Origin: Bacteroidales bacterium UBA3653
Lineage (GTDB): Bacteria; Bacteroidota; Bacteroidia; Bacteroidales; Paludibacteraceae
DNA: 64,000 nucleotides
Reading direction: 5' to 3'
Assembly (NCBI GenBank): GCA_002373505.1
Contig: DFKE01000017.1
Span: forward strand, 441,431-505,430
Notes under the pieces: generated by a model
Seen by the model: only the letters and a program-made list of their open reading frames with translations
Told to the model about the DNA's origin: nothing
Database searches by the model: none
Shown here: positions 39,795 through 46,869 of the stretch, piece after piece
Position numbering within the stretch: the first letter of the stretch is position 1
Layout: every line of letters begins with the position of its first letter
Made by a program: the position numbers and the translations under genes

Positions 39795-39842
39795 CAATTA
39801 TCAATTATCAATTATCAATTATCAATTATCAATTATCAATTC
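39794..39842. repeat. heptamer array, 7 units, between alaS and gtrA
   Basis: Six perfect copies of tcaatta and one tcaattc fill the whole gap. The array begins in the start codon of gtrA (39792-39794, shared T) and ends next to the alaS stop (39843-39845). It is the most uniform array in the window. Confidence 0.95.
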
Positions 39843-42476
39843 TCAACTTAGCGCAGCTACCAACTCCTCCATCGCGGCATTCAGTCCGTTGACATCCCTT
39901 CCTCCGGCTGTAGCCATCCATGGCTGACCGCCGCCACCGCCTTGAATCAGTTTGGCGGCGCTCTTGATCATGGCGCCGGCATTCTTGCCTTCGTCCACCA
40001 GCGGCTGGCTCAGGAAGACAGCTATCGTCGGCTTGCCTTCATACTGGGTGGCTCCCACTACGGCAAACTTGACGTCCGTGAACTTGCCGCGCAACAGAGG
40101 CAAAACACCACGGATCATTTCCGGAGATACTTCGCCTTGCAGACGTACCAGTTTGATCTCGCCGAAATTCTCGGCGCGGTTGATCAGATCGTCACGGAAA
40201 TGCGCAATCTTCTCTGCCATAAACTCCTCGATCTGCTTCTTCAGACCCGCGTTCTCTTCGATCGATCGATGGATAGCGCCTGCCAGGTCCGGGGCGTTGT
40301 TGAATAAACCGCGCAGACTGGTCAGCATATCCTGTTGCGTATAATAGAGTTCGTCCGCTTTGGCTGCGGTAACAGCCTCTATACGGCGCACACCGGCTGC
40401 TACGCTGGTCTCCATGACGATGCGTACAGAGCCTATCTTACCTGTCGAGGGCACATGACATCCGCCGCAAAGTTCGATAGACGGACCGTATTTGATCACA
40501 CGCACGTCGTCTCCGTATTTCTCGCCGAAGAGTGCCATAGCACCCATCGCCTTGGCCTCTGCTATCGGGGTATGACGGCTCTCTTCGAGCGGCAGGTCCT
40601 GACGTATCATCTTATTTGCTACTTTCTCCACCTCGCGCAGTTCTTCCGGCGTCACTTTCTGGAAATGGCTGAAGTCGAAACGCAGACTGTCTGCAGTCAC
40701 CAGACTACCCTTTTGCTCTACGTGCTCGCCTAACACCTGACGGAGCGCATAATGCAGAATGTGCGTCGCCGTGTGGTTGCACATGATCGCCGCGCGGCGC
40801 TCGGCATCCACTACAGCCGTTAACTGTCCGCTGACTCCGGCTACGCCGCCGGTAACGAACGGCACTTCCTCCATGATATGAACCGGCAGACCGTTCTCAC
40901 GCTTGGTGTCCAGCACCCGGAACGAATGGCCGTCCAGACGCAGACAACCGGTATCGCCGATCTCGCCACCCATCTCCGCGTAGAACGGAGTGTGGCTCAG
41001 TACTACCTGATAGAAGGTTTTGCCTTTCTGGCTCACCTGACGGAAACGAAGGATCCTCGTCTCGCAGCTCAGTTGGTCGTACCCCACGAACTCCGTCTCG
41101 CCTTCCTCCAGTACGGTCCAGTCGCCCAGATCCTGTTTGTTGGCGGAACGTCCCATCTCTTTCTGGTGCTCCAGCGCTTTGTTGTATTCCTCTTCGTTGG
41201 TCGTGAACCCGTTCTCACGGAGAATGAGTTCCGTCAGGTCAAGCGGGAAACCGTAGGTATCTTTCAACGTAAACACATCCACACCGCTGATCTCGGTCTT
41301 GCCGGCTTTTCTCGCGTCGTCCATCAGTTTGTCCAGCAGACCGATACCCTTGTCCAGCGTGCGGAGGAATGCCTCCTCTTCGGATTTGATCACAGGAGTG
41401 ATCTGAGCCTCTTGGGCTTTCAGTTCGGGATAAGCATCACCCATGTCTGCAATCAGTTGCGGCACGAGTTGATAAAGGAAGGCGGAACGTCTGTTGAGGA
41501 ACGTGTAGCCGTAGCGGACAGCGCGGCGCAGGATTCGGCGGATCACATAACCCGCCTTCTCGTTGCTCGGTAACTGACCGTCCGTGATAGCAAAAGCGAT
41601 TGTACGGATATGGTCGGCTATGACACGCATAGCGATGTCGGTCTTCTCGTCTTTGCCGTAGCTGCAACCGCATATCTCGCCTATCTTCTTCAGCATCGGC
41701 TGGAACACATCGGTGTCGTAATTGGAGGTCTTGCCCTGTATCGTACGCACCAGACGCTCGAAGCCCATACCGGTGTCGATTACTTTCTTTGCCAGCGGTT
41801 CGAGAGAGCCGTCTGCTTTGCGGTTGTATTGCATGAACACGATGTTCCATATCTCGATCACCTGCGGATGGTCTTTGTTCACCAGCTCGCGGCCGGGCAC
41901 TTTGGCGCGCTCTTCGGCACTGCGGCTGTCCACATGGATCTCGCTGCACGGACCGCACGGACCCGTCTCGCCCATCTCCCAGAAGTTGTCATGCTTGTTG
42001 CCGTTCAGGATATGGTCTGCCGGCAGGTGCTTGGCCCAGATAGAAGCCGCCTCGGTGTCACGCCCGAGACCTTCTTCCTCGGAACCCTCAAATACCGTGG
42101 CATACAGGTTCGCGGGGTCGATTTTCAGGACATCTACGATATATTCCCATGCAAAATCAATCGCCTCTTGCTTGAAATAGTCGCCGAACGACCAGTTGCC
42201 CAACATCTCGAACATGGTATGATGGTAGGTGTCATGACCTACTTCCTCCAAGTCATTATGTTTGCCGCTCACGCGCAGACATTTCTGGCTGTCCGCTACA
42301 CGCGGATACTTGATCGGGTCGTTGCCCAGAATAATACCTTTCCACGGATTCATACCTGCGTTGGTGAACATCAACGTAGGGTCGTCTTTGATAACCATCG
42401 GTGCCGAAGGTACTATCTGGTGACCTTTCGACGCCATAAAATCCAAAAATGATTTTCTAATCTCTTGTGCTGTCAT
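39843..42476 (-). CDS. alaS: alanine-tRNA ligase
   Basis: 877 aa, full length. N-terminal aminoacylation domain begins MTAQEIRKSFLDFMASKGH, with MFTNAGMNPWK and the HTMFEMLGNWSFGDYFK signature (pieces HTMFEML and NWSFGDYFK). The editing domain carries the zinc motif HTATHILH with CGGCHV further on (about 565 and 665). The C-terminal C-Ala domain ends with a GGGGGQPWMATAGG segment. Overlaps pdxA by 20 nt, so it is translated from a leftward operon. Charges tRNA-Ala and hydrolyses mischarged Ser/Gly-tRNA. Confidence 0.97.
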   Translation of the reverse strand: MTAQEIRKSFLDFMASKGHQIVPSAPMVIKDDPTLMFTNAGMNPWKGIILGNDPIKYPRVADSQKCLRVSGKHNDLEEVGHDTYHHTMFEMLGNWSFGDYFKQEAIDFAWEYIVDVLKIDPANLYATVFEGSEEEGLGRDTEAASIWAKHLPADHILNGNKHDNFWEMGETGPCGPCSEIHVDSRSAEERAKVPGRELVNKDHPQVIEIWNIVFMQYNRKADGSLEPLAKKVIDTGMGFERLVRTIQGKTSNYDTDVFQPMLKKIGEICGCSYGKDEKTDIAMRVIADHIRTIAFAITDGQLPSNEKAGYVIRRILRRAVRYGYTFLNRRSAFLYQLVPQLIADMGDAYPELKAQEAQITPVIKSEEEAFLRTLDKGIGLLDKLMDDARKAGKTEISGVDVFTLKDTYGFPLDLTELILRENGFTTNEEEYNKALEHQKEMGRSANKQDLGDWTVLEEGETEFVGYDQLSCETRILRFRQVSQKGKTFYQVVLSHTPFYAEMGGEIGDTGCLRLDGHSFRVLDTKRENGLPVHIMEEVPFVTGGVAGVSGQLTAVVDAERRAAIMCNHTATHILHYALRQVLGEHVEQKGSLVTADSLRFDFSHFQKVTPEELREVEKVANKMIRQDLPLEESRHTPIAEAKAMGAMALFGEKYGDDVRVIKYGPSIELCGGCHVPSTGKIGSVRIVMETSVAAGVRRIEAVTAAKADELYYTQQDMLTSLRGLFNNAPDLAGAIHRSIEENAGLKKQIEEFMAEKIAHFRDDLINRAENFGEIKLVRLQGEVSPEMIRGVLPLLRGKFTDVKFAVVGATQYEGKPTIAVFLSQPLVDEGKNAGAMIKSAAKLIQGGGGGQPWMATAGGRDVNGLNAAMEELVAALS

Positions 42477-43548
42477 TATATCTTGTTGTTTTAAAATCTA
42501 TAAATTCGCGGCGGGGACGTCCTTCTTTGTCCTCGCGCTCGATGAACGGAAGCGGGTTGGCTGTGTTCTCGTCGTATGCGGCGCGAGCCTTGATTATATC
42601 CAACGCCATGAAGATTGCATTGCGCATACTGTGTTCGTCCGCCATGTTCTTTCCCGCTATATCATAGCCTGTGCCGTGATCCGGCGACGTGCGCACAATA
42701 TTCAGTCCGGCGGTGTAGTTCACGCCGCTCATGTCCAGCGTCTTGAAGGGAATCAGCCCTTGGTCATGATACATCGCCAACACGGCGTCAAAACGGCTGA
42801 AATGGCCGCTGCCGAAGAAACCGTCAGCCGGATACGGACCGAACGCCCATATTCCCTGGCCGTTGGCTTTCTGAATAGCAGGAGCAATGATCTCCTGCTC
42901 CTCTTTGCCTAACAGACCGGCGTCGCCGGCATGAGGATTGAGCGCCAGGACGGCGATACGGGGTTTCTCCAGTCCGAAATCGCGTTTCAGACTGTTGTTG
43001 AGCAAGGTCAGTTTCGCCAAAATCCGCTCCTCCGTGATTTGACCGGGTATATCGGCGATCGACACATGGTTGCATACCAGCGCCACGCGCAAGTTACCGC
43101 TGCAAAGCATCATAAGCGACTGACCGCCGAATTGCTGTTCCAGATATTCCGTATGTCCGCCGTTCAGTGCTTCTTTGTTCAGCGGAGCGGTCACCAGAGC
43201 CTGCACCTTGCCTGCTTTCAGATCCTGGCAGGCACGCTCCAGAGAAGCGCGCGCGGCTTTGTTCGCGTCTGCCGAAGGAGTTCCGAACTGAACCGGCACA
43301 TTATCCGTATAACAGGTGATCAGGTTCAAACGACCGTCTTTGGCTTGGTCGGCGGAATCGATCATGTTCCAGTTGATATTTCGGTATTCTTCGCTCAGAG
43401 TCTGGATATGGATCTTCGCTACGGCGGCATTGCCGTAAATGACGGGGCGCATGATCTCGAAGATATGCGCCTCCAGCAGTGCTTTCAGGATCACCTCATA
43501 TCCTACGCCGTTCGTATCGCCGGCGGTTATCGCTATTATCGGTTTCAT
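42457..43548 (-). CDS. pdxA: 4-hydroxythreonine-4-phosphate dehydrogenase
   Basis: 363 aa NAD-dependent enzyme of the DXP-dependent pyridoxal phosphate pathway. Opening ITAGDTNGVGYEVILKAL, then TAPLNKEAL and the metal ligand region CNHVSIAD. The C-terminal metal sites are in FDAVLAMYHDQGLIPFKT (piece AMYHDQGLIPFK) and RTSPDHGTGYDIAG. Slightly longer than enterobacterial PdxA, as is usual in Bacteroidota. Overlaps alaS by 20 nt and follows the nitroreductase gene across a heptamer array. Confidence 0.95.
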   Translation of the reverse strand: MKPIIAITAGDTNGVGYEVILKALLEAHIFEIMRPVIYGNAAVAKIHIQTLSEEYRNINWNMIDSADQAKDGRLNLITCYTDNVPVQFGTPSADANKAARASLERACQDLKAGKVQALVTAPLNKEALNGGHTEYLEQQFGGQSLMMLCSGNLRVALVCNHVSIADIPGQITEERILAKLTLLNNSLKRDFGLEKPRIAVLALNPHAGDAGLLGKEEQEIIAPAIQKANGQGIWAFGPYPADGFFGSGHFSRFDAVLAMYHDQGLIPFKTLDMSGVNYTAGLNIVRTSPDHGTGYDIAGKNMADEHSMRNAIFMALDIIKARAAYDENTANPLPFIEREDKEGRPRREFIDFKTTRYNDSTRD

Positions 43549-43553
43549 ATTAA

Positions 43554-43588
43554 ATCACAAATTACAAATCACAAATTACAAACCACCC
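43554..43588. repeat. heptamer array between the nitroreductase gene and pdxA
   Basis: Alternating atcacaa and attacaa, four perfect units (43554-43581), then a degenerate accaccc. It fills the whole gap and reaches the nitroreductase stop codon. Confidence 0.9.
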
Positions 43589-43589
43589 A

Positions 43590-44156
43590 TCACCATTCCT
43601 CATTATGAATCTTTTCGTACTTGAGACGGTCGAGGTCATATGCGCTCTTCTCTTCGTCCGGATAACCCAAAGCGATGGCGCAGAGCACTTCGTATTTCTC
43701 AGGAATACCCAACAACTCGCGCACGTACTTCGCTGCACCGCCACGGTCTTCTTCCCCCGTAACCGGTAACCCGTCACCCGTAACCACTTTTCCCCTCTCG
43801 TGGATATGGCACCAGCACGCACCTACCCCTTGCTCCGCAGCGGCAAGTAAGATATGCTCGGCAGCGATAGCACCGTCTGCCATCCATGTGTTGTGGCACA
43901 GCGTAGGATCCAAAGCGATGATGATGGCAGCCGTTGCGGTATCAAACATCTGGGCACCATAGGTCTTGCAGACCGACAAAGCGCGTATTTTCGCCTCGTC
44001 GCGTACAACCACGAACTCCCATGGTATCGTACGTTTGGCACTCGGTGACATCAGCGCGCAGCGCAGCATGTAGTCTATTTTCTCCTGCTCGATCGGCTGG
44101 GATTTATACTTGCGTATTGACCGCCGTATTTGGCATAATTGTTCAAAACTTTCCAT
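43590..44156 (-). CDS. nitroreductase family flavoprotein
   Basis: 188 aa FMN-dependent oxidoreductase of the small nitroreductase group. RRSIRKYKSQPI (FMN-binding Arg region), SPSAKRTIPWEFVVV, DGAIAAEHILLAAAEQGVGACW (piece AAEHILLAAAEQG) and a C-terminal IALGYPDEEK are typical. Start at 44156 (MESFEQLCQIRRS); a GTG two codons earlier lies in the heptamer array. A heptamer run at 43756-43783 encodes VVTGDGLPVTGEE in a loop before the last helices, probably an insertion. First gene of a leftward operon with a promoter at 44214-44244. Physiological substrate unknown. Confidence 0.9.
   Translation of the reverse strand: MESFEQLCQIRRSIRKYKSQPIEQEKIDYMLRCALMSPSAKRTIPWEFVVVRDEAKIRALSVCKTYGAQMFDTATAAIIIALDPTLCHNTWMADGAIAAEHILLAAAEQGVGACWCHIHERGKVVTGDGLPVTGEEDRGGAAKYVRELLGIPEKYEVLCAIALGYPDEEKSAYDLDRLKYEKIHNEEW
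43756..43783. repeat. in-gene heptamer run in the nitroreductase gene
   Basis: cccgtaa, ccggtaa, cccgtca, cccgtaa. Nearly the same four units occur in the HPr-kinase-like gene at 46685-46712, where they likewise encode VTGDGL. Confidence 0.85.
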
Positions 44157-44157
44157 T

Positions 44158-44206
44158 TTCACCTTTCACCTTTCAACTTTCAGTTTTCACCTTTCAATTT
44201 TCATTT
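44158..44206. repeat. heptamer array upstream of the nitroreductase gene
   Basis: Seven units (ttcacct, ttcacct, ttcaact, ttcagtt, ttcacct, ttcaatt, ttcattt) between the start codon and the -7 element of the promoter, so the array forms nearly the whole 5' leader of the operon. Confidence 0.92.
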
Positions 44207-44213
44207 TAGCGCG

Positions 44214-44244
44214 CAAAGGTACTGCTTTTTTTTGACATACGCAA
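44214..44244 (-). promoter_or_regulatory. promoter of the nitroreductase-pdxA-alaS operon
   Basis: On the minus strand TTG (44244-44242), 20-nt spacer beginning CGTATGTCA, TACCTTTG (44221-44214), then CGCGC. Confidence 0.87.
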
Positions 44245-44313
44245 GCGCACGCGTACTTTTTCTTATTTTTTGCACTATTTTGTGTAAAAAAACTGCACGC
44301 GCCCCTCTCGCGC

Positions 44314-44344
44314 TTGCGTATATGGAATATTTTTCATTCCTTTG
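44314..44344 (+). promoter_or_regulatory. promoter-like site without a gene
   Basis: TTG (44314-44316), 20-nt spacer beginning CGTATATGGA, TTCCTTTG (44337-44344). One base off the -7 consensus. Nothing but the 11-bp array follows, so it may drive a non-coding transcript or be decayed. Confidence 0.45.
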
Positions 44345-44356
44345 CCTCGAATTAAG

Positions 44357-44444
44357 AACATCCTGCCCCTTCCTGTATAAGCTCCAAACAGACCCCGAAT
44401 AAGGTCAAAATAAAGTCCGCGTAAGACCAGTCCTAGACTTTGTT
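44357..44444. repeat. degenerate 11-bp tandem array, about 8 units
   Basis: Eight units in 11-bp register, from acatcctgccc and ccttcctgtat to aaggtcaaaat, aaagtccgcgt, aagaccagtcc and tagactttgtt. The aagnnc core recurs at 44379, 44401, 44412 and 44423. The same period as the array at 11251-11470. The rest of the gap (44445-44669) shows no gene or clear structure. Confidence 0.7.
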
Positions 44445-44669
44445 ACTTATAACAACGCGATAATGCTTTAACAATCAATAACATACGTATCATAACAAAG
44501 CACTTGAAAACGCACGTATTTAGCCGTTTGAACAGCGCAATTTCGTATTTTTTTGCCGCCTTCAGACGTTTCCGTTCTTCACACACAGGGAGTGCGCTAT
44601 TTTGTGCCGGACGGAGACCGTTGGGGAGGCAAGTTTGCCGCCGCTGATATAAAAAAATGCCCCAAACTA

Positions 44670-44700
44670 TTGCGTATTTGCAATTTTTGTAGTACCTTTG
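44670..44700 (+). promoter_or_regulatory. promoter of mtaB
   Basis: TTG (44670-44672), 20-nt spacer beginning CGTATTTG, TACCTTTG (44693-44700). The ATG at 44711 is only 10 nt beyond the -7 element, so the transcript has almost no leader. Confidence 0.87.
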
Positions 44701-44710
44701 TGCCCGATTT

Positions 44711-46018
44711 ATGAAAATCTCTTTCACGACATTAGGTTGCAAACTGAATTTTGCGGAGTCCAGCGCGCTGGGAAAAGCGTTGTTGGAGCGCGGACATACG
44801 CGGGCGAAGAAAGACGAGCCTGCGGATATATGTATCATCAACACCTGCTCCGTGACCGATGCTGCCGACCACAAAGACCGGCAAATGATTCACCGTATCC
44901 GGCGGCAGAACCCCGATGCCGTACTTATTGTGACAGGATGCTACGCCCAGTTAAAACCCGATGAAATCGCGCATATTGAGGGTGTGGACTTCGTCCTCGG
45001 ACAGAATGAGAAATTCCATCTCACGGAGTTCATCGAGCGGCTGGAAGCCGAGCACAAATCACAAATCACCGATCACAAATCACCAATAACCGTCTCCGCC
45101 ATTCGCGAGGTGGAGGATTTTCACGGAGCGTACAGCCGGGACGACCGCACGCGCTGTTTCCTCAAGGTGCAGGACGGATGCAATTATTTCTGCTCATACT
45201 GCACAATCCCTATGGCTCGCGGCAAGAGCCGGAACCCTTCTATTGCCTCGCTGGTCGAAGAAGCGCAGGAAGCCCTGAACGGAGGAGCCAAAGAGATTAT
45301 TCTCTCCGGTGTCAACATCGGCGATTTCGGACGCTCTACGGGCGAGCATTTCATTGACCTGCTGCGGGCGTTGGACGAGATAAGAGTACAGAATACAGAA
45401 GACGGAGCACAGAGTGATTTTCGCATCCGTATCAGTAGCTGCGAGCCGAACTTGCTAAGCGATGAAATCATTGATTTTGTTGCTAACAGCCGCCATTTCG
45501 CGCCGCATTTCCATATCCCCTTGCAAAGCGGCAGTAACACGGTCCTGAAGATCATGGGACGCCGTTACACGCGCGAACTGTTTGCAGAACGCGTGGCGCA
45601 TATCAAATCCGTCATGCCGCACGCCTTCATCGGCGTGGATTGCATGGTAGGCGTACGGGGAGAGACGGCCGGGTGCTGGGAGGAATATGTCGATTTCATC
45701 GAGTCTTTGCCTGTTTCGCAACTGCATGTCTTCACCTACTCCGAGCGCGCCAACACGCGGATGCTGGAGATGGATCTGGAGATCGTTCCGCAGAAAGAGC
45801 GCGAGCGACGCAGCAGACAGCTGCACGAAATAAGCGCCCGCAAAACGGATGCTTTCTATCGCGAACACGAGGGCTACCAAGCCACGGTTCTTTGGGAAGG
45901 AAACAAAAAAGACGGTCTGATGTACGGTTTCACCGAGAATTATATCAAAGTCTCCTGCCCGTACGACAAGACTAAGGTAAACACGTTTGAGCGCATAACT
46001 GTGCAGCTGCCACATTAG
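44711..46018 (+). CDS. mtaB: tRNA t6A37 methylthiotransferase
   Basis: 435 aa radical SAM enzyme that adds a methylthio group to t6A at position 37 of tRNA. The N-terminal UPF0004 domain (1-110) has Cys in TLGCKLN, NTCSVTD and TGCYAQ for one iron-sulfur cluster. The radical SAM core has CNYFCSYCTIP (about 155-165). A TRAM-like C-terminal domain ends with FERITVQL. Two heptamer runs lie inside: 45053-45087 encodes HKSQITDHKSPIT between the first two domains, and 45383-45410 encodes QNTEDGAQSD. The 3' end overlaps the convergent HPr-kinase-like gene by 47 nt. Confidence 0.95.
   Translation: MKISFTTLGCKLNFAESSALGKALLERGHTRAKKDEPADICIINTCSVTDAADHKDRQMIHRIRRQNPDAVLIVTGCYAQLKPDEIAHIEGVDFVLGQNEKFHLTEFIERLEAEHKSQITDHKSPITVSAIREVEDFHGAYSRDDRTRCFLKVQDGCNYFCSYCTIPMARGKSRNPSIASLVEEAQEALNGGAKEIILSGVNIGDFGRSTGEHFIDLLRALDEIRVQNTEDGAQSDFRIRISSCEPNLLSDEIIDFVANSRHFAPHFHIPLQSGSNTVLKIMGRRYTRELFAERVAHIKSVMPHAFIGVDCMVGVRGETAGCWEEYVDFIESLPVSQLHVFTYSERANTRMLEMDLEIVPQKERERRSRQLHEISARKTDAFYREHEGYQATVLWEGNKKDGLMYGFTENYIKVSCPYDKTKVNTFERITVQLPH
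45053..45087. repeat. in-gene heptamer run in mtaB
   Basis: Five units (cacaaat, cacaaat, caccgat, cacaaat, caccaat). Three units equal 21 bp, so the peptide repeats every seven residues: HKSQITD then HKSPITV. The units resemble those of the intergenic array at 43554-43581. Confidence 0.9.
45383..45410. repeat. second in-gene heptamer run in mtaB
   Basis: agagtac, agaatac, agaagac, ggagcac in tandem, encoding RVQNTEDGAQ. The reverse complement of these units resembles the tctgtac/tctgtat run of the S9 peptidase. Confidence 0.75.
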
Positions 46019-46868
46019 GCAGACACTCCAGCCGATAGACCGGACAGCGTTCCAGCAACTGCGCGATAGACTCATAGATAGCATCCATCGCATCCGGCAG
46101 GATCTTCAATCCGCTGACAGAACCCAGGATATAAGGATACGCTTGCGACATACGCAGGCGTTCTATTTTGTTCTCCGGCGCCTGCACTAACTGCACCAGG
46201 GCTCCGACAGGTGCTTCTCCGTTGATATAACAAGCCGTCTTACCGCTCCAAGGCGAACCGTAAACAACCACTCTTCCATCCTGAAAAAGGCGCACTACCG
46301 GGTTGTCGTCATTCAGCAGACGGGCGTCGTTGAAAGCGCGGAGCCATTGCTGCGAGTGGGTGCTTTTGCCCGTCCCGGAATGGCCGAGGAAGAGGAACCC
46401 TTTTCCTTCGCGCACCGTGACGGAGGAATGGAAAAGCAAGGTGCTCATCGCGGTGGTACGGAAGGCATAGACAAGCATCGCCGCATTATCGATGGCAAAA
46501 CGCTCTTGACCCGGTTTCATCGACACTTTTACGTCCGTCCAGGCACGATCGCAACGCATAGCACACACTATCTCGCCTTCCTTCGACATGGAAATCAGGA
46601 AAAGCCACTCATCCGCAGTCCGATACATTTCTATCCGGGGCATATCGTCGTCCGATGTGTCCGTATGCACGTGCTCCCACTCTTCCGTAGCCCGTAACCC
46701 GTCACCCGTAACCGGCGATCCATCCACATGAATTATGAACACGTGAGTTGCGCCGGGTTCATCGGCTGCAAAAGGTGTATAATTTGGCAAAAGAGAAAAA
46801 ATAGTCTCCTTTGCTTCAATGGCGAAAAGATGTCCGCCTACCTGATAATATTGTGTTTTAATGGGCAT
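45972..46868 (-). CDS. HPr kinase/PEP carboxykinase-like protein
   Basis: 298 aa. Start at 46868 (MPIKTQYYQVGGHLFAIEA); the longer frame overlaps addB and is not native. The Walker A motif GHSGTGKST (about 185) sits in an HPr-kinase-like P-loop fold with LLNDDNPVVRL (metal Asp pair) and GSPWSGK, as in the family of small Bacteroidota HprK-like proteins of unknown substrate. It lacks the DRTGRGQ-like regions of true HPr kinase that I would expect, so regulation of HPr should not be assumed. A heptamer run (46685-46712) encodes SPVTGDGLRATEE near residue 50. Last gene of the addAB operon, 1 nt after addB; its tail overlaps mtaB by 47 nt. Confidence 0.72.
   Translation of the reverse strand: MPIKTQYYQVGGHLFAIEAKETIFSLLPNYTPFAADEPGATHVFIIHVDGSPVTGDGLRATEEWEHVHTDTSDDDMPRIEMYRTADEWLFLISMSKEGEIVCAMRCDRAWTDVKVSMKPGQERFAIDNAAMLVYAFRTTAMSTLLFHSSVTVREGKGFLFLGHSGTGKSTHSQQWLRAFNDARLLNDDNPVVRLFQDGRVVVYGSPWSGKTACYINGEAPVGALVQLVQAPENKIERLRMSQAYPYILGSVSGLKILPDAMDAIYESIAQLLERCPVYRLECLPNVAAAQLCAQTCLP
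46685..46712. repeat. in-gene heptamer run in the HPr-kinase-like gene
   Basis: ccgtagc, ccgtaac, ccgtcac, ccgtaac in tandem; encodes PVTGDGLRA. The core is nearly identical to the run in the nitroreductase gene at 43756-43783, although the two proteins are unrelated. Confidence 0.85.
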
Positions 46869-46869
46869 A

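Noticed and set aside
45972..46868. Genuine HPr kinase/phosphorylase
   Set aside because: Only the P-loop and metal residues match; the characteristic HprK C-terminal signature is not seen and no PTS gene is nearby.
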